Below are positions 63,846 to 64,000 of a stretch of 64,000 nucleotides of DNA, piece after piece (position 1 is the first letter of the stretch; the number at the start of each line of letters is the position of its first letter). A program made the translations under genes and the position numbers. The stretch is from contig JAEWUM010000045.1 of assembly GCA_023459355.1 (NCBI GenBank), forward strand, positions 18,465 to 82,464. Direction: 5' to 3'. The DNA is from Bacteroidota bacterium. Its GTDB lineage: Bacteria > Bacteroidota > Bacteroidia > Bacteroidales > Paludibacteraceae. Under the pieces are notes generated by a model. It searched no databases. It saw nothing but the letters and a program-made list of their open reading frames with translations, and had not been told where the DNA came from.

Positions 63846-63952
63846 CAGTTGAGAATTAGATGCAAAGTTAATTAAAAATTATTGTTGTCCGATAAAAGTT
63901 TCTAGATAGAATAAAAAAAGGAGCCAATTTTTTCAAATCAGCTCCAAAGTTG

Positions 63953-63960
63953 TATATTTG
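63953..63960 (+). promoter_or_regulatory. TAnnTTTG promoter box of the last gene
   Basis: TATATTTG lies 27 bases before an ATG at 63988. The -33 element is not clear. Confidence 0.45.
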
Positions 63961-63987
63961 AAGTTACCACACCATAAATATACTACT

Positions 63988-64000
63988 ATGAGCAAAGATA
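63988..64000 (+). CDS. Start of a gene continuing beyond the window
   Basis: ATGAGCAAAGAT (Met-Ser-Lys-Asp) follows a TATATTTG box at a suitable distance. Only four codons are inside the window, so the product cannot be named. Confidence 0.4.

Noticed and set aside
63905..63945. GGAGC/GCTCC hairpin with a T-run on the minus strand
   Set aside because: It resembles a terminator, but no minus-strand gene ends there within the window; it may be an attenuator for the methyltransferase gene or chance, so it is not listed as a feature.

Overview
The window comes from a member of the phylum Bacteroidota, probably order Bacteroidales. The evidence is SusC/SusD pairs, TAnnTTTG-type -7 promoter boxes, C-terminal sorting domains of the type IX secretion system (T9SS), DUF4469/HU-like proteins, BACON domains and a HEAT/DUF1080 protein. 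No rRNA, tRNA or CRISPR array was seen.

Layout. 1-812 is the 3' end of a pyruvate kinase gene. An intergenic region with two large perfect palindromes follows (813-1154), then a TonB-dependent outer-membrane receptor and an HU-like/DUF4469 DNA-binding protein. A five-unit 23-bp repeat array (4451-4565) precedes a LacI-type regulator. From 5915 to 41421 nineteen genes lie head-to-tail on the + strand with very short gaps. They form one large polysaccharide-utilisation locus (PUL): an FG-GAP propeller protein, a NanA/DapA-type aldolase, SusC, SusD, a DUF5017 surface lipoprotein, four proteins carrying nine copies of an unrecognised ~190-residue domain, a secreted YhcH-like protein, four sialidase-like propellers, SGNH acetylesterases, a second unrecognised repeat domain, an L-fucose/D-arabinose isomerase, two sugar transporters, a DUF6786 lipoprotein and an AraB-type ribulokinase. 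A TGCTAAA(A/C)CGAT motif occurs both before the LacI gene and before the first PUL gene.

The catabolic genes do not fit the usual readings. A sialic acid operon should carry NanE/RokA-type genes, and a fucose operon should carry FucA/FucK; none of these is present. An aldolase, a D-arabinose/L-fucose isomerase and a ribulokinase together could instead take 3-deoxy-D-manno-octulosonate (Kdo) to pyruvate and D-arabinose, then D-ribulose, then D-ribulose 5-phosphate. Kdo is chemically close to sialic acid, so sialidase-like and sialate-esterase-like enzymes would fit. This is inference and the main hypothesis of the report.

Downstream are a convergent hipBA pair (41465-42863), a repeat-rich region with a MITE-like element and a decayed DUF4469 gene, then a surface-protein operon: an FGE-like lipoprotein, a small T9SS protein and a 1766-residue protein combining a C10 cysteine peptidase, leucine-rich repeats and an HExxH motif. 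On the minus strand follow a DUF4197 remnant, a HEAT/DUF1080 protein and two Tat-type Gfo/Idh/MocA oxidoreductases, one with an internal TAA stop. The last block is an amino-sugar operon (XylR-type regulator, sugar MFS transporter, nagA, nagB, truncated Gfo/Idh gene), an RNA methyltransferase on the minus strand and the first codons of another + strand gene.
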